Source: Agrobacterium tumefaciens
GTDB taxonomy: Bacteria; Pseudomonadota; Alphaproteobacteria; Rhizobiales; Rhizobiaceae
NCBI RefSeq assembly: GCF_013337285.1
Contig: NZ_SUPW01000003.1
Coordinates: 186,001-250,000, forward strand
Reading direction: 5' to 3'
DNA length: 64,000 nt
How positions within the stretch are numbered: position 1 is the stretch's first letter; every line of letters begins with the position of its first letter. This document shows, one piece after another, positions 24,986-35,574 of this stretch. The position numbers and the translations under genes were made by a program. A model generated the notes under the pieces. It had not been told where the DNA came from. It saw only the letters and a program-made list of their open reading frames with translations, and did not search any database.

Positions 24986-27127
24986 TCATGCGTTGCGCCG
25001 GATGCCTTCCAGCAGGTCGAGGACCTTGTTGGCGGCATCCATGACATTGGTGCCCGGTCCGAAGATTGCCGAAACCCCGTGGTCGAGCAGGAATTGGTAG
25101 TCCTGCCGCGGAATGACGCCGCCGACGACGACGATGATATCGCCCGCACCCTTCTGTTTCAGCGCGTCGACCAGCTGCGGCGCCAGCGTCTTGTGGCCAG
25201 CTGCGAGCGACGACATGCCGACCACATGCACTTTGCTTTTAACGGCAAGATCGGCCGCCTCAGTGGGTGTCTGAAACAGCGGCCCCGCCAGCACGTCGAA
25301 ACCGATATCGCCGAAGGCGGAGGCGATGACCTTCGCACCGCGATCATGCCCGTCCTGCCCAAGCTTGGCGACCATGATGCGCGGTTTGGTGCCGATCCTT
25401 TCCGCAACGCCGGAAAGTCGGGCGGCGAGCGTGGCCAGCTCCGGCTCGTCTTTATAGGCCTCGCCGTAAATATCGCTCACCACCTCCGGCACTGCGGCAT
25501 GATCGCCGAAGGCCAGGCGCAGCGCATCGGAAATCTCGCCGACCGTGGCGCGGGCGCGGGCGGCAATGACGGCGGCTTCGAGAATATTGCCCTTGCCGCT
25601 GCGCGCGACTTCGGACAGTGCAGCCAGCGCCCTGGAAACATCTCCACCATCCCGGCGGCGTTTGGTGTCCTCAAGCCGGCGGATTTGCGCGGCGCGCACG
25701 GCGGCGTTGTCGATATCGAGGACATCAATATCCTCTTCGCTCTCCAGCCGGTAGCGGTTGACCCCGACGATGACCTCTTCGCCTTTGTCCACCGCTGCCT
25801 GTCGGCGTGTCGCGGCCTCCTCGATCAGCCGCTTCGGCAGACCCTCCGTCACGGCCTTGGTCATGCCGCCAAGCGCCTCGACTTCCTCGATCAGCGCCCA
25901 AGCCTTTTGCGCCAGCTCATCGGTCAGGCTTTCAACGTAATAGGAGCCGGCCAGCGGATCGACGACTTTTGTGACGCCGGTTTCATGCTGAAGGATAAGC
26001 TGGGTATTGCGGGCGATGCGGGCAGAAAACTCAGTCGGCAGGGCAATCGCTTCATCGAAGGAATTGGTGTGCAGCGACTGCGTGCCACCAAGCACGGCGG
26101 ACATGGCCTCAAAGGCGGTGCGGACGATGTTGTTATAGGGATCCTGTTCCTGCAACGATACACCGGATGTCTGGCAATGGGTGCGCAGCATCAGCGACGA
26201 AGCCTTTTGCGGCTTGAACTCTTCCATGATGCGCGACCACAGGAAGCGGGCGGCGCGCAGCTTTGCCGCCTCCATGAAGAAATTCATGCCGATGGCGAAA
26301 AAGAACGACAGACGGCCGGCGAAATCATCGACATTCAGCCCTTTGGCAAGCGCAGCGCGAACATATTCCCGCCCATCCGCGAGCGTGAAGGCCAGTTCCT
26401 GCACCAGCGTCGCGCCCGCCTCCTGCATGTGATAACCGGAGATCGAGATGGAATTGAATTTCGGCATCTCCTTGGCCGTATATTCGATGATATCGGCGAT
26501 GATCCGCATCGAAGGTTCGGGCGGATAGATATAAGTATTGCGGACCATGAACTCCTTGAGGATATCGTTCTGGATGGTGCCGGAAAGTTTTTCGCGGGAA
26601 ACGCCCTGTTCCTCGCCAGCGACGATGAAATTGGCAAGCACGGGAATAACAGCGCCATTCATGGTCATCGATACCGAGACTTTTTCGAGCGGGATGCCGT
26701 CGAACAGGATTTTCATGTCCTCGACGCTGTCAATCGCCACGCCAGCCTTGCCGACATCGCCTTCTACCCGCGGATGGTCGCTATCGTAACCACGATGGGT
26801 GGCAAGATCGAAGGCGACGGACACGCCCTGCTGGCCGGCGGCGAGCGCCTTGCGGTAAAAAGCGTTCGAGGCTTCCGCCGTGGAAAAACCGGCATATTGA
26901 CGGATGGTCCAGGGCCGCCCGGCATACATGGTGGCACGCGGGCCGCGCGTGAACGGCGCAAAGCCCGGCAGGCTTTCGAGATGGGAAACCTGATGCAGAT
27001 CGTCGGCCGTATAGAGCGGCTTTACCTCGATGCCTTCAGGCGTGTGCCAGACGAGTGTTTCCGGTGACCGCTTCAGCTCCTTTTCGGCAAGCTGCAGCCA
27101 ATCCCGCACCGTTTTTTCACCCGACAT
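24986..27127 (-). CDS. Methylmalonyl-CoA mutase, B12-dependent
   Basis: 713 residues, single-chain type. N-terminal TIM barrel with [30 protein letters not shown] and the conserved [13 protein letters not shown]-terminal cobalamin-binding domain with the base-off GQDGHDRG (DxHxxG, His as the cobalt ligand) about residue 600. It converts (R)-methylmalonyl-CoA to succinyl-CoA. Followed by the epimerase; the adenosyltransferase at 38590 could provide AdoCbl. Also known in S. meliloti as bhbA. Confidence 0.95.
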   Translation of the reverse strand: MSGEKTVRDWLQLAEKELKRSPETLVWHTPEGIEVKPLYTADDLHQVSHLESLPGFAPFTRGPRATMYAGRPWTIRQYAGFSTAEASNAFYRKALAAGQQGVSVAFDLATHRGYDSDHPRVEGDVGKAGVAIDSVEDMKILFDGIPLEKVSVSMTMNGAVIPVLANFIVAGEEQGVSREKLSGTIQNDILKEFMVRNTYIYPPEPSMRIIADIIEYTAKEMPKFNSISISGYHMQEAGATLVQELAFTLADGREYVRAALAKGLNVDDFAGRLSFFFAIGMNFFMEAAKLRAARFLWSRIMEEFKPQKASSLMLRTHCQTSGVSLQEQDPYNNIVRTAFEAMSAVLGGTQSLHTNSFDEAIALPTEFSARIARNTQLILQHETGVTKVVDPLAGSYYVESLTDELAQKAWALIEEVEALGGMTKAVTEGLPKRLIEEAATRRQAAVDKGEEVIVGVNRYRLESEEDIDVLDIDNAAVRAAQIRRLEDTKRRRDGGDVSRALAALSEVARSGKGNILEAAVIAARARATVGEISDALRLAFGDHAAVPEVVSDIYGEAYKDEPELATLAARLSGVAERIGTKPRIMVAKLGQDGHDRGAKVIASAFGDIGFDVLAGPLFQTPTEAADLAVKSKVHVVGMSSLAAGHKTLAPQLVDALKQKGAGDIIVVVGGVIPRQDYQFLLDHGVSAIFGPGTNVMDAANKVLDLLEGIRRNA

Positions 27128-27268
27128 GCATCTCTCCCCTTCTGCATTTCATTTTAGTACTGTGACGGGCAATCGTGACCGAAATCCAGCAATCCCCTGC
27201 CCGGCCAAACCTGCCGACCCGGTAAACCGCTCCGGCCCGCATCCGTTCCGGAGAAATGGCAACGGCCA

Positions 27269-29272
27269 TCACTCGAATTCGAGGATCACCTCATCCACAG
27301 CAAGGCTATCGCCCGGTTTCGCCGAAACCTTCGCGACGCGGCCGCGTTTTTCCGCACGCAGGATGTTTTCCATCTTCATGGCCTCCACCGTCGCCAGCGC
27401 CTGACCGGCCTCCACCTCGTCGCCTTCGCTCACCGTGACGCCGGTGATAACGCCCGGCATGGGGCAGAGCAGCAGTTTCGAGGTATCCGGCGGCAGTTTT
27501 TCCGGCATCAGCAGCGCCAGTTCCGCCACGCGCGGGCTGCGCACGCGGGCAACAACATCCATGCCCCGCCAGCGAAGGCGGATCGCGGCCCCGGCAAGAT
27601 CGACCTTGGCGGCGATCACCTCGCCCGCCACCGTGAACAGCCCCAGCCTCTGGCCGGGAAGCCAGCCGGTATCGACCGTCAACGCCGCACCGTCCTCAAA
27701 ACGGATCGCAGTGCCATTCGCGCCGGTTTCAACGCCGACCCGGTGACGGGAAGCGCCAAACGACACTACCCAGTCCTGACCGACGATGCGGCGATGATTA
27801 CCGATGGTGCCGGAAATTTCCACCGCGCGGTTCTGCAGCCGCTGCTGAATAATAGCCGCAATGGCGGAAAGTTTTCGCGCAGCGGCGTCATCCGGCTCGA
27901 CGCCGGAAAAGCCTTCCGGAAATTCTTCCGCGATAAAGCCCGTCGTCAGGCGACCGGCGCGAAAACGCTCATGCTGCATGACCGCCGACAGGAACGGCAG
28001 GTTGTGGCCGATACCCTCCACCTCGAAACGGTCCAGCGCCTCTCCCATGGCGTCGATTGCCGTTTCGCGGTCCTTGCCCCAGCTACACAGCTTGGCGATC
28101 ATCGGATCGTAATACATCGATATCTCGCCGCCTTCGAAAACGCCGGTATCGTTGCGGATCACGGTGCCGTTTTCCTGCGCGCCCTCCTGCGGCGGGCGAT
28201 ACCGCGTCAACCTGCCGATGGAGGGAAGGAAGTTGCGATAGGGGTCTTCGGCATAAAGCCGGCTTTCTATCGCCCAGCCGTTCAGCTTCACATCCGCCTG
28301 CCCGAAGGACAGCTTTTCACCAGACGCGACACGGATCATCTGCTCGACTAAATCAATGCCGGTGACGAGTTCCGTGACCGGATGCTCCACCTGCAGGCGG
28401 GTATTCATTTCCAGAAAATAGAAATTACGGTTACCATCAACGATGAATTCCACCGTTCCGGCAGAATGATAGCCGACAGCTCTTGCCAGCGCGACGGCCT
28501 CTTCGCCCATGGCTTTTCGTGTCGCCTCATCCAGAAATGGCGACGGCGCCTCCTCGATAACCTTCTGGTTGCGGCGCTGGATCGAGCATTCGCGCTCACC
28601 GAGATAAAGAATGTTGCCGTGCTTGTCGCCCAAGACCTGAATTTCGATATGGCGCGGCTGGGTGACGAATTTCTCGATGAAGATGCGATCATCGCCAAAA
28701 GAGGATTTCGCCTCGTTCTTCGAAGACTGGAAACCCTCACGCGCCTCGACGTCGTTAAAGGCGATGCGCATGCCCTTGCCACCACCGCCGGCAGAGGCCT
28801 TGATCATGACAGGATAACCAATCTGCGATGCGATCTTCACTGCCTCTTCGGCATCGCCGATCAGCCCCATATGGCCGGGAACGGTGGAAACACCCGCTTC
28901 CGCGGCGAGTTTTTTCGAAGTGATCTTGTCGCCCATCGCCTTGATGGCGCCGACGGGCGGGCCGATGAAAATGACGCCCGCCTTCTCGAGCGCCTCGGCA
29001 AAGGCGGCATTTTCCGACAGGAACCCGTAACCCGGATGTACCGCATCCGCCCCGGTTTTTGCGATTGCCTCCAGGATTTTGTCGATGACGATATAGGACT
29101 GCGACGAAGGGGCCGGGCCGATATGAACGGCTTCATCCGCTTGTCTCACATGCAGCGCATTGGCATCCGCATCAGAATAGACTGCGACGGTGGCAATGCC
29201 CATTTTCTTAGCCGTCTTAATCACCCGGCAGGCGATCTCGCCGCGATTGGCGATGAGGATTTTCTTGATCAT
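27269..29272 (-). CDS. pccA: Propionyl-CoA carboxylase alpha (biotin) subunit
   Basis: 667 residues from an ATG with GGGGAG. N-terminal biotin carboxylase (KILIANRGEIACRVIKTAKKMG; ATP-grasp segment KASAGGGGKGMRIAF; LEMNTRLQVEHPVTE), a middle BT region, and a C-terminal biotinyl domain with EAMKMENILRA where Lys carries biotin. It carboxylates biotin for PccB. The two subunit genes are in the same orientation but separated by kptA, a GST and two small genes. Confidence 0.94.
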   Translation of the reverse strand: MIKKILIANRGEIACRVIKTAKKMGIATVAVYSDADANALHVRQADEAVHIGPAPSSQSYIVIDKILEAIAKTGADAVHPGYGFLSENAAFAEALEKAGVIFIGPPVGAIKAMGDKITSKKLAAEAGVSTVPGHMGLIGDAEEAVKIASQIGYPVMIKASAGGGGKGMRIAFNDVEAREGFQSSKNEAKSSFGDDRIFIEKFVTQPRHIEIQVLGDKHGNILYLGERECSIQRRNQKVIEEAPSPFLDEATRKAMGEEAVALARAVGYHSAGTVEFIVDGNRNFYFLEMNTRLQVEHPVTELVTGIDLVEQMIRVASGEKLSFGQADVKLNGWAIESRLYAEDPYRNFLPSIGRLTRYRPPQEGAQENGTVIRNDTGVFEGGEISMYYDPMIAKLCSWGKDRETAIDAMGEALDRFEVEGIGHNLPFLSAVMQHERFRAGRLTTGFIAEEFPEGFSGVEPDDAAARKLSAIAAIIQQRLQNRAVEISGTIGNHRRIVGQDWVVSFGASRHRVGVETGANGTAIRFEDGAALTVDTGWLPGQRLGLFTVAGEVIAAKVDLAGAAIRLRWRGMDVVARVRSPRVAELALLMPEKLPPDTSKLLLCPMPGVITGVTVSEGDEVEAGQALATVEAMKMENILRAEKRGRVAKVSAKPGDSLAVDEVILEFE

Positions 29273-29276
29273 GCGG

Positions 29277-29678
29277 TTATTCTCCCCTCGCATCGTCATC
29301 ATCGTCGCGAAATTTTTTCTCATAAGGCATCAGCAAGATCGCCGAGGCAGCGGCGGCCGCGCCGAAGAGCGACGCGATGGGCACGACGACCAGCAGCACG
29401 GGCACGACTGGATTTGCGGCACGGCCGATCCGCGCGCCCAAACCGCCAATATCGAGAAAGATCAGTGCCGCCCCGACGCAGATACCGATCAAAACACCAA
29501 CCGCCGCATTGAGCGCCATGAAGCGCAGCATCTGCCGATGATCTTGCTGCGCGGCCTCCGGTGTCAGCCTGGGTTTCAGGTTACGATTACCGGATGCCTT
29601 ACCGGAGCCAGGGCGATGCCGCTGCCGCAGCCAGCGATGCAGCCAATCCATATCGATCTGAAATATACCGACACCCAT
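29277..29678 (-). CDS. Two-TM membrane protein of unknown function, upstream of pccA
   Basis: 133 residues from an ATG with a near-perfect GGAGGGAGG. Hydrophilic basic N-terminus, then two membrane helices (VGVLIGICVGAALIFLDIGGLG and PVVPVLLVVVPIASLFGAAAAAS), ending in an Asp-rich tail KKFRDDDDDARGE. It overlaps nothing but ends 4 nt before the pccA start, so it is co-transcribed. No family recognised; perhaps a small rhizobial membrane protein. Confidence 0.7.
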   Translation of the reverse strand: MGVGIFQIDMDWLHRWLRQRHRPGSGKASGNRNLKPRLTPEAAQQDHRQMLRFMALNAAVGVLIGICVGAALIFLDIGGLGARIGRAANPVVPVLLVVVPIASLFGAAAAASAILLMPYEKKFRDDDDDARGE

Positions 29679-29713
29679 TTTGCCTCCCTCCTCCATTATC
29701 AAACGTCACCCCG

Positions 29714-30274
29714 TCACCTGTCGCTTTCCGCTAAGGAATCCGCAGACACGGTCAGATACGAAAAAGGTACGGCATCCGTCAGCCAAACGCCGTTATCGGC
29801 CAGGTAGAAACGGCAACCATCCGCAGACATCTGAGCGGCATCGACAACAAGGACCACAGGCTTTCCATGCCGTTGTCCGACGGCAAGCGCGGTCGTCCGG
29901 TCAACGGAAAGATGAACCTGTTGCCTTTGCCCCGGGTGCAGGCCTTCCCGCAGGATGGGTTCGAGAAAACGGGTCGCCGTACCGTGAAACAATTGCGGCG
30001 GCGGCTCAACAGGCGGCTGGCCAAGATCGACCTTCACGGAATGCCCCTGCGCCGCCCGGATGCGGCGACCGTCTTCCGAGAGCGTGAAGCGTTTCTTGTC
30101 GCTTTCTGCAACGACCGCAAGCAAGCCCGCCTCATCGAGCGGCGTGCCACTCGCATTGGCTTTTGCCAGCAGGTCTGCGACATCCGCCCAACCCTGATTA
30201 TCCAGAGTGAGGTCAATACTTTCAGGCGCATGGCGCAGAACATAACTCAGGAACTTGCTGGTAGCCGTCGACAT
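29714..30274 (-). CDS. kptA: Putative RNA 2'-phosphotransferase (Tpt1/KptA family)
   Basis: 186 residues. Family elements: [24 protein letters not shown] at the N-terminus, [67 protein letters not shown]. The Arg-His-Arg-Arg set used in the NAD-dependent transfer of RNA 2'-phosphate is present. In eukaryotes it ends tRNA splicing; its bacterial role is unclear because these bacteria have no such splicing. Located between pccA and pccB without apparent functional link. Confidence 0.9.
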   Translation of the reverse strand: MSTATSKFLSYVLRHAPESIDLTLDNQGWADVADLLAKANASGTPLDEAGLLAVVAESDKKRFTLSEDGRRIRAAQGHSVKVDLGQPPVEPPPQLFHGTATRFLEPILREGLHPGQRQQVHLSVDRTTALAVGQRHGKPVVLVVDAAQMSADGCRFYLADNGVWLTDAVPFSYLTVSADSLAESDR

Positions 30275-30309
30275 CGAATTTCATTCCCCGCTGGCGGATG
30301 ACAGCACCC

Positions 30310-30687
30310 TCAAATCTCGAAAAAATTCTCGAAGGATTCCGGGAAATTCTGCCGGGCGACGCGTTCGTCGATGACAAGCATCGCCTGATAGGACAACGGA
30401 TCGAAATTCTTCTCCGCTGGCAAGACCTCACGGCCGAACAGCAGGCTGAGGCGAGCGGCGTCGAGATTGCCGCGCTCGAACGGTTCCGGACCGAAATGGT
30501 GCCAGAGCGAATGCAGGAAAGCGGCGTCGATGCGGTGTTCCTTGGAGTCGTCGCGCGCCCGGCGGGGTATCATCTTGACAGGCGTTACCCCTTTGGGGTT
30601 GGCGCGGCGGATGGTGAACTGGACGCCCGTGCTTGGCATGCCGGAGGGAAACCCCTTGTGTTTGGTCATTTCGGGCAGGTTCGCCAT
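30310..30687 (-). CDS. Hypothetical protein
   Basis: 125 residues from an ATG with GGAAGG (the frame remains open upstream but without a ribosome site). Soluble; the first third has GFPSGMPSTGVQFTIRRANPKG and the rest a helical AFLHSLWHHFGPEPFERGNLDAARLSLLFG. It ends 35 nt before the kptA start, so it probably shares a transcript. I do not recognise the family. Confidence 0.6.
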   Translation of the reverse strand: MANLPEMTKHKGFPSGMPSTGVQFTIRRANPKGVTPVKMIPRRARDDSKEHRIDAAFLHSLWHHFGPEPFERGNLDAARLSLLFGREVLPAEKNFDPLSYQAMLVIDERVARQNFPESFENFFEI

Positions 30688-30787
30688 CTCTAGTCCTTCC
30701 AGAAGCATTTCCAGTAAAATGCGTAAATTCAAATAATGAGAGCGCTTCCAGGGTTCCAGTAAAACCAGAAGCGCTCCAGTCTTTTCG

Positions 30788-31684
30788 TTATGCCTTGCCG
30801 ATCTTGTCCTGCGTCTTCGTCTCGAAGTCGGAGGCATCGTGGCGTTCATGCAATTGTTCGGACGGTTCGCCCGAGGTCTTGTTGACGATCACACCGCGTT
30901 TTACCGCCGGGCGTTCGCCGATTTCAAGCGTCCAGCGCATGACGTTCTTATAGCCGTCTGCTTCAAGGAAAGCACCGGCATCGCCATACGCCTGACCGAG
31001 AGCGATCTTGCCATACCACGGCCAGACGGCCATGTCGGCAATCGTGTATTCGTCACCGGCCAGATAACGGTTTTCAGCGAGATGCCGGTCCAGCACGTCC
31101 AGCTGGCGTTTAACTTCCATGGCGTAACGGTCGATGGCGTATTTGATCTTCACCGGCGCATAGGCGTAGAAATGCCCGAAACCGCCGCCGAGGAAGGGGG
31201 CGGAGCCCATCTGCCAGAAAAGCCAGTTCAGCGCCTGCGTGCGGGCATTGCCCTCTTTGGGCAGGAAAGCGCCCAATTTTTCCGCGAGATAAACGAGGAT
31301 CGAACCGCTTTCGAAAACCCGCGTCGGCTCTGATGTCGAATGATCCATCAGCGCCGGGATTTTGGAATTCGGGTTGACGCCGACAAAACCAGAACCGAAC
31401 TGGTCGCCTTCGCCGATCTTGATCAGCCATGCATCATATTCGGCGCCCTTGTGGCCAGCGGCCAGCAATTCTTCCAGCATGATGGAAACCTTCTGGCCAT
31501 TCGGCGTCGCCAGCGAATAAAGCTGCAGCGGATGTTTGCCGACCGGCAGTTCCTTTTCATGGGTGGGACCGGCAATCGGACGGTTGATGCTGGCGAACTG
31601 GCCGCCATTGCCCTTGTCCCAGGTCCAGACCTTGGGCACTTCATATCCGGCGGGGAAATTATCTGCAGAGGAATTTTCGGCCAT
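30788..31684 (-). CDS. yghU: Glutathione S-transferase family protein, YghU-like
   Basis: 298 residues from the ATG with AAGGA. N-terminal extension typical of YghU (YEVPKVWTWDKGNGGQFASINRPIAGPTHEKELPVGKHPLQLYSLATPNGQKVSIMLEE in pieces), then the thioredoxin-like domain and a helical GST_C domain (GGGFGHFYAYAPVKIKYAIDRYAMEVKRQ region). YghU proteins show disulfide-bond reductase/peroxidase activity with glutathione. Single gene between pccB and an uncharacterised gene. Confidence 0.9.
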   Translation of the reverse strand: MAENSSADNFPAGYEVPKVWTWDKGNGGQFASINRPIAGPTHEKELPVGKHPLQLYSLATPNGQKVSIMLEELLAAGHKGAEYDAWLIKIGEGDQFGSGFVGVNPNSKIPALMDHSTSEPTRVFESGSILVYLAEKLGAFLPKEGNARTQALNWLFWQMGSAPFLGGGFGHFYAYAPVKIKYAIDRYAMEVKRQLDVLDRHLAENRYLAGDEYTIADMAVWPWYGKIALGQAYGDAGAFLEADGYKNVMRWTLEIGERPAVKRGVIVNKTSGEPSEQLHERHDASDFETKTQDKIGKA

Positions 31685-31786
31685 AAAACTCTGTCCTTGT
31701 GCGTTTCGGGAGGGCATCCGCAAGTCCGGGCGCCTGAACATCATTATAGTAAGGTGGCCGAAGCATTTTTCCAGCCCCGCAGCGGA

Positions 31787-33319
31787 TCAGAGCGGAATGG
31801 TATCGTGTTTCTTCCAGCGGGTTTCGACACTCTTGTTGCGCAGCGAGGCAAACGCACGGGCGATGCGGCGGCGCGAGGAATGCGGCATGATCACCTCATC
31901 GATGAAACCGCGTTCCGCCGCCACGAACGGATTGGCGAAACGCTCCTCATATTCCTTCGTGCGCGCGGCGATCTTCTCGGGATCGGCAAGCTCGGAGCGA
32001 TAGAGGATTTCCGCAGCGCCCTTGGCGCCCATGACCGCGATTTCCGCCGTCGGCCAAGCGTAATTCACATCCGCACCGATATGTTTCGAAGCCATCACGT
32101 CATAAGCGCCGCCATAGGCCTTGCGCGTAATCAGCGTCACCATCGGCACCGTCGCCTCCGAATAGGCGAAGAGAAGTTTTGCGCCGTGCTTGATGACGCC
32201 GCCATATTCCTGCGCCGTACCCGGCAGGAAGCCCGGCACATCCACGAGCGTCAACAGCGGAATGTTGAAGGCATCACAGAAACGCACGAAACGGGCGGCC
32301 TTGCGCGAGCTGTCGATATCGAGGCAACCGGCCAGCACCATCGGCTGGTTTGCGACAACCCCCACCGTCTGGCCTTCGAGACGGATGAAGCCGGTGATGA
32401 TGTTGCGGGCAAAGGCTTCCTGCAACTCGAAGAAATCCCCCTCATCGGCAAGCGCGTGGATCAGTTCCTTCATGTCATAGGGCTTGTTGGAACTGTCGGG
32501 GATCAGCGTATCGAGCCGCGCTTCCAGCCGCGCCGGATCGTCATGGAACGGGCGGACCGGCGGTTTTTCGCGGTTGTTCAGCGGCAGGAAATCGAACAGC
32601 AGCCGCACATGTTCCAGCGTTTCGATGTCATTTTCGTAAGCGCCGTCAGCGACGGAGGATTTTTTCGTATGGGTAGAGGCCCCACCCAGCTCTTCAGCCG
32701 TGACGATTTCGTTCGTCACCGTCTTCACTACATCCGGCCCGGTGACGAACATGTAAGAGGTGTCGCGCACCATGAAGATGAAATCGGTCATGGCAGGCGA
32801 ATAGACCGCACCACCGGCACATGGCCCCATGATAACGGAGATTTGCGGCACGACGCCGGAGGCGACGACATTGCGCTTGAAGACGTCGGCATAACCGCCG
32901 AGCGAAGCGACGCCTTCCTGAATACGCGCGCCGCCGCTGTCGTTAAGCCCAATCACCGGCGCGCCGTTCCTCACCGCCATATCCATGATCTTGCATATCT
33001 TCTGGGCGTGGGTTTCCGAGAGCGAACCGCCAAGCACGGTGAAATCCTGGGAAAACACATAGACCTGCCGGCCATTGATGGTGCCCCAGCCGGTAACGAC
33101 GCCGTCGCCGGCGATCTTCTGGCCCGCCATGCCGAAATCCACCGCCCGGTGGGTGACATACATGTCGTATTCTTCGAAGGAGCCCTCATCCAAAAGCACG
33201 TCGATGCGCTCGCGCGCCGTCAGCTTGCCCTTGGCATGCTGCGCCTCGATGCGCTTGACGCCACCGCCGAGCCGCGCCTCTTCCCGCCGCGTTTCCAACT
33301 GCTCCAGAATGCCGGGCAT
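31787..33319 (-). CDS. pccB: Propionyl-CoA carboxylase beta (carboxyltransferase) subunit
   Basis: 510 residues from an ATG with GGAGGAAA. Acetyl/propionyl-CoA carboxyltransferase fold: [102 protein letters not shown]. It carboxylates propionyl-CoA to (S)-methylmalonyl-CoA using biotin from PccA. Divergent from the pccR regulator with TTTGCAA-type sites between. Confidence 0.95.
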   Translation of the reverse strand: MPGILEQLETRREEARLGGGVKRIEAQHAKGKLTARERIDVLLDEGSFEEYDMYVTHRAVDFGMAGQKIAGDGVVTGWGTINGRQVYVFSQDFTVLGGSLSETHAQKICKIMDMAVRNGAPVIGLNDSGGARIQEGVASLGGYADVFKRNVVASGVVPQISVIMGPCAGGAVYSPAMTDFIFMVRDTSYMFVTGPDVVKTVTNEIVTAEELGGASTHTKKSSVADGAYENDIETLEHVRLLFDFLPLNNREKPPVRPFHDDPARLEARLDTLIPDSSNKPYDMKELIHALADEGDFFELQEAFARNIITGFIRLEGQTVGVVANQPMVLAGCLDIDSSRKAARFVRFCDAFNIPLLTLVDVPGFLPGTAQEYGGVIKHGAKLLFAYSEATVPMVTLITRKAYGGAYDVMASKHIGADVNYAWPTAEIAVMGAKGAAEILYRSELADPEKIAARTKEYEERFANPFVAAERGFIDEVIMPHSSRRRIARAFASLRNKSVETRWKKHDTIPL

Positions 33320-33407
33320 GTTTCCTCCATGCGTTGTTATTACGATCCATAGCCCAGAAAATAGTCGTCCAGAAGCCTTGATCGTGCGCGTATGCGTGCC
33401 ATAAATA

Positions 33408-33438
33408 TTTGCAATATTAAATTTTGCAAAGTTGCAAC
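33408..33438. promoter_or_regulatory. Tandem TTTGCAA palindromes between pccB and pccR (PccR operator)
   Basis: Three dyads: TTTGCAAT (33408-33415), TTTGCAAA (33423-33430) and GTTGCAAC (33431-33438), the last ending at the pccR start codon. ScfR/PccR proteins are reported to bind TTTGCAAA-type repeats. The spacings here (7 and 0 nt) differ from the 4-nt spacing I recall, so the match is to half-sites rather than to the exact consensus. Confidence 0.65.
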
Positions 33439-34857
33439 ATGGCGACGGAAAAACTCTTCATCGGCCGCAAGGTTCGCGGCCTTCGCGAAAATGCCCGCGC
33501 CACGCAGGCACAATTTGCCGAACGGCTGGGCATCTCCGCAAGTTACCTGAACCAGATCGAGAATAACCAGCGCCCGGTTTCGGCCAGCGTTCTGGTGACG
33601 CTGGTGGAGAAATTCCAGCTGGACATGGCGGAACTGGCGACCGGCGAAAACGACCGGCTGGTTTCCGCCGTGCGCGAGGCGCTAAAAGACCCGTTATTCA
33701 TGAATTATGAACCGGGGCTTCAGGAGTTGAAGCTGATTGCCCAGAACGCGCCGGGTTTTGCCCACGCGCTGCTACGCGCCCATCAGGCCTATCGCCAGAA
33801 CAGCGAGCAGCTGGTGCAACTGGATGACCGGCTGGGTCGCGGAACCGCACAGGTGGAGAGAACACCCTATGAGGAGGTTCGTGACTTCTTCCACTTCGTC
33901 GACAATTACGTCGCCGAGATCGATCTTCTGGCCGAGCAGCTGGCGGAGGAACTGGAGATAGAAGGCGGCGAGACCTACGGCATTCTGGCGGCGCATCTGC
34001 GCGGCCGTTACGGCATCCACATCACAAGAACGGAGGCGGCAGGCGGTCTGATCCGGCATTTCGATCCTGCCGGCAAAACGCTCGCGCTCAGCTCCTACAT
34101 GGCAGCGCCGACCCGCAGCTTTCAGCTGGCGTTGCAGATAGCCCAGCTTCACGCCAGCGCTTCGATAGACAGGCTGCTGGCCGGCGCCGGTTTCCGCAAT
34201 ACGGAAGCGGCCGAAATCTGTCGTATCGGGCTGCACAATTATTTCGCCGCAGCCCTCATCCTGCCCTATGGCCCATTTCACCGGGCGGCGCAGGAGCTGC
34301 GCCACGATCTCGAGCTTCTGGCGGTGCGTTTCGGCGCGAGCCTCGAACAGGTGGCGCACAGGCTCAGCACGCTGCAACGGCCGGGCATTAAAGGCGTGCC
34401 GATCTTTTTCGCCAAGATCGACCGGGCCGGCAACATCACCAAACGCCACAGCGCCACACGACTGCAATTTGCCCGGTTCGGTGCGGCCTGTCCGCTGTGG
34501 AATATCCATCAGGCTTTCGAAAGCTCCGACAGGATCGTGCGGCAGCTGGCGGAAACGCCTGATGGCGTGCGCTATCTTTCCATTGCCACCCAGATCGAGA
34601 AGGCCGGCGCCGGTTTCAATACCGAGAGGCCGCGTTATGCGATTGCACTCGGCTGTGAAATTTCCCACGCGCAGAATTTCGTTTATGCCGATACGCTCGA
34701 TCTTGGCAATTCAGGCTCCTTCAAACCCATCGGCATTTCCTGTCGGGTCTGCGAAAGGGTGGATTGCGTGCAGCGCGCCGTACCGCCGCTGAAACGCAAA
34801 CTGCAATTCGACCACCTTTCGCGCGGCGCATTGCCTTATAGCATCGCAGATTTTTAG
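33439..34857 (+). CDS. pccR: PccR-like short-chain acyl-CoA regulator (XRE + IrrE-like)
   Basis: 472 residues from the ATG immediately after the operator; no ribosome site is visible. N-terminal XRE HTH ([41 protein letters not shown]), then a long region with the IrrE/ImmA-like (DUF955) segment ([12 protein letters not shown]..., [13 protein letters not shown]) and a C-terminal DUF2083-type domain with CRVCERVDC near the end. This is the ScfR architecture, in which PccR activates propionyl-CoA carboxylase. Divergent from pccB. Confidence 0.88.
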   Translation: MATEKLFIGRKVRGLRENARATQAQFAERLGISASYLNQIENNQRPVSASVLVTLVEKFQLDMAELATGENDRLVSAVREALKDPLFMNYEPGLQELKLIAQNAPGFAHALLRAHQAYRQNSEQLVQLDDRLGRGTAQVERTPYEEVRDFFHFVDNYVAEIDLLAEQLAEELEIEGGETYGILAAHLRGRYGIHITRTEAAGGLIRHFDPAGKTLALSSYMAAPTRSFQLALQIAQLHASASIDRLLAGAGFRNTEAAEICRIGLHNYFAAALILPYGPFHRAAQELRHDLELLAVRFGASLEQVAHRLSTLQRPGIKGVPIFFAKIDRAGNITKRHSATRLQFARFGAACPLWNIHQAFESSDRIVRQLAETPDGVRYLSIATQIEKAGAGFNTERPRYAIALGCEISHAQNFVYADTLDLGNSGSFKPIGISCRVCERVDCVQRAVPPLKRKLQFDHLSRGALPYSIADF

Positions 34858-34871
34858 CCTTCAAAGCCCGC

Positions 34872-35528
34872 TCATGGCAGCGGCACCATGGCGCGGCGCA
34901 TGATGTTGGCATAATAGCCCCAGAAAAGCCGGGCAGCGACGGAGCGCCACGGCGACCAGAGTGTCGCCCGCTCCGCCAGCCATTTCGCTTCCGGCCTCAC
35001 TTCCAGATCAAGCGCATGCGCCACTGCCGATCTCAGCGCCACATCCCCCACCGGAAAAATATCCGGATGCCCGCCGCAGAACATCAGATAGACCTCTGCC
35101 GTCCATGGGCCGATACCACGAAGCGCGACCAGCTCGGAAAGGGCAGCTCCCGGCTCCTTGCGCACCACGCCGTCCAGATCGATCTGCGCTTCCGTGACGG
35201 CACGCGCCAGCCCTTCCAGCGTCGTCGCCTTGGCACGGGAAAGGCCGAAAGTGGCGCGCAGCTCCTCCGGTGCGGCCAGATAATTTTCCGCCGTGACCAC
35301 CCCGTCGGTGCCGGCAAGGATTCGCGCCCAGATGGCATTGGCGCTGGCGCGTGACACCATCTGCGAGACGATGATATGGGCAAGGCCGGCAAAGCCGGGC
35401 TCATGAATGCGCAGTTCCAGCGGGCCGGCTTTTTCGATGACGAGGCCGAGCGCAGGATCGAGGCGGGCCAGATGCTCCAGCCCTTCGTTGATATCATCCA
35501 TTCTGGTAATGATTTTCATCTTCGTCAT
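34872..35528 (-). CDS. DNA-3-methyladenine glycosylase II (AlkA-like)
   Basis: 218 residues (a second ATG three codons later is possible). HhH-GPD fold: LRGIGPWTAEVYLMFCGGHPDIFPVGDVALR, whose helix-hairpin-helix and catalytic Asp (in PVGD) remove alkylated bases from DNA. Convergent with pccR (14 nt) and divergent from gluQ with only 46 nt between starts, so promoters overlap. Confidence 0.9.
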   Translation of the reverse strand: MTKMKIITRMDDINEGLEHLARLDPALGLVIEKAGPLELRIHEPGFAGLAHIIVSQMVSRASANAIWARILAGTDGVVTAENYLAAPEELRATFGLSRAKATTLEGLARAVTEAQIDLDGVVRKEPGAALSELVALRGIGPWTAEVYLMFCGGHPDIFPVGDVALRSAVAHALDLEVRPEAKWLAERATLWSPWRSVAARLFWGYYANIMRRAMVPLP

Positions 35529-35574
35529 TCCGTATCCGCCCTGCCCGCAGCCGGCTGGCGGGGTGCTTTAAAAC

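Noticed and set aside
24917-27067. A 716-residue open frame antisense to the methylmalonyl-CoA mutase gene
   Set aside because: The opposite strand encodes a clear full-length mutase; the antisense frame has no recognisable motif and reflects high-GC codon bias. Similar long antisense frames at 6151-7500, 17837-19795, 31340-33352 and 47264-48949 were rejected for the same reason.
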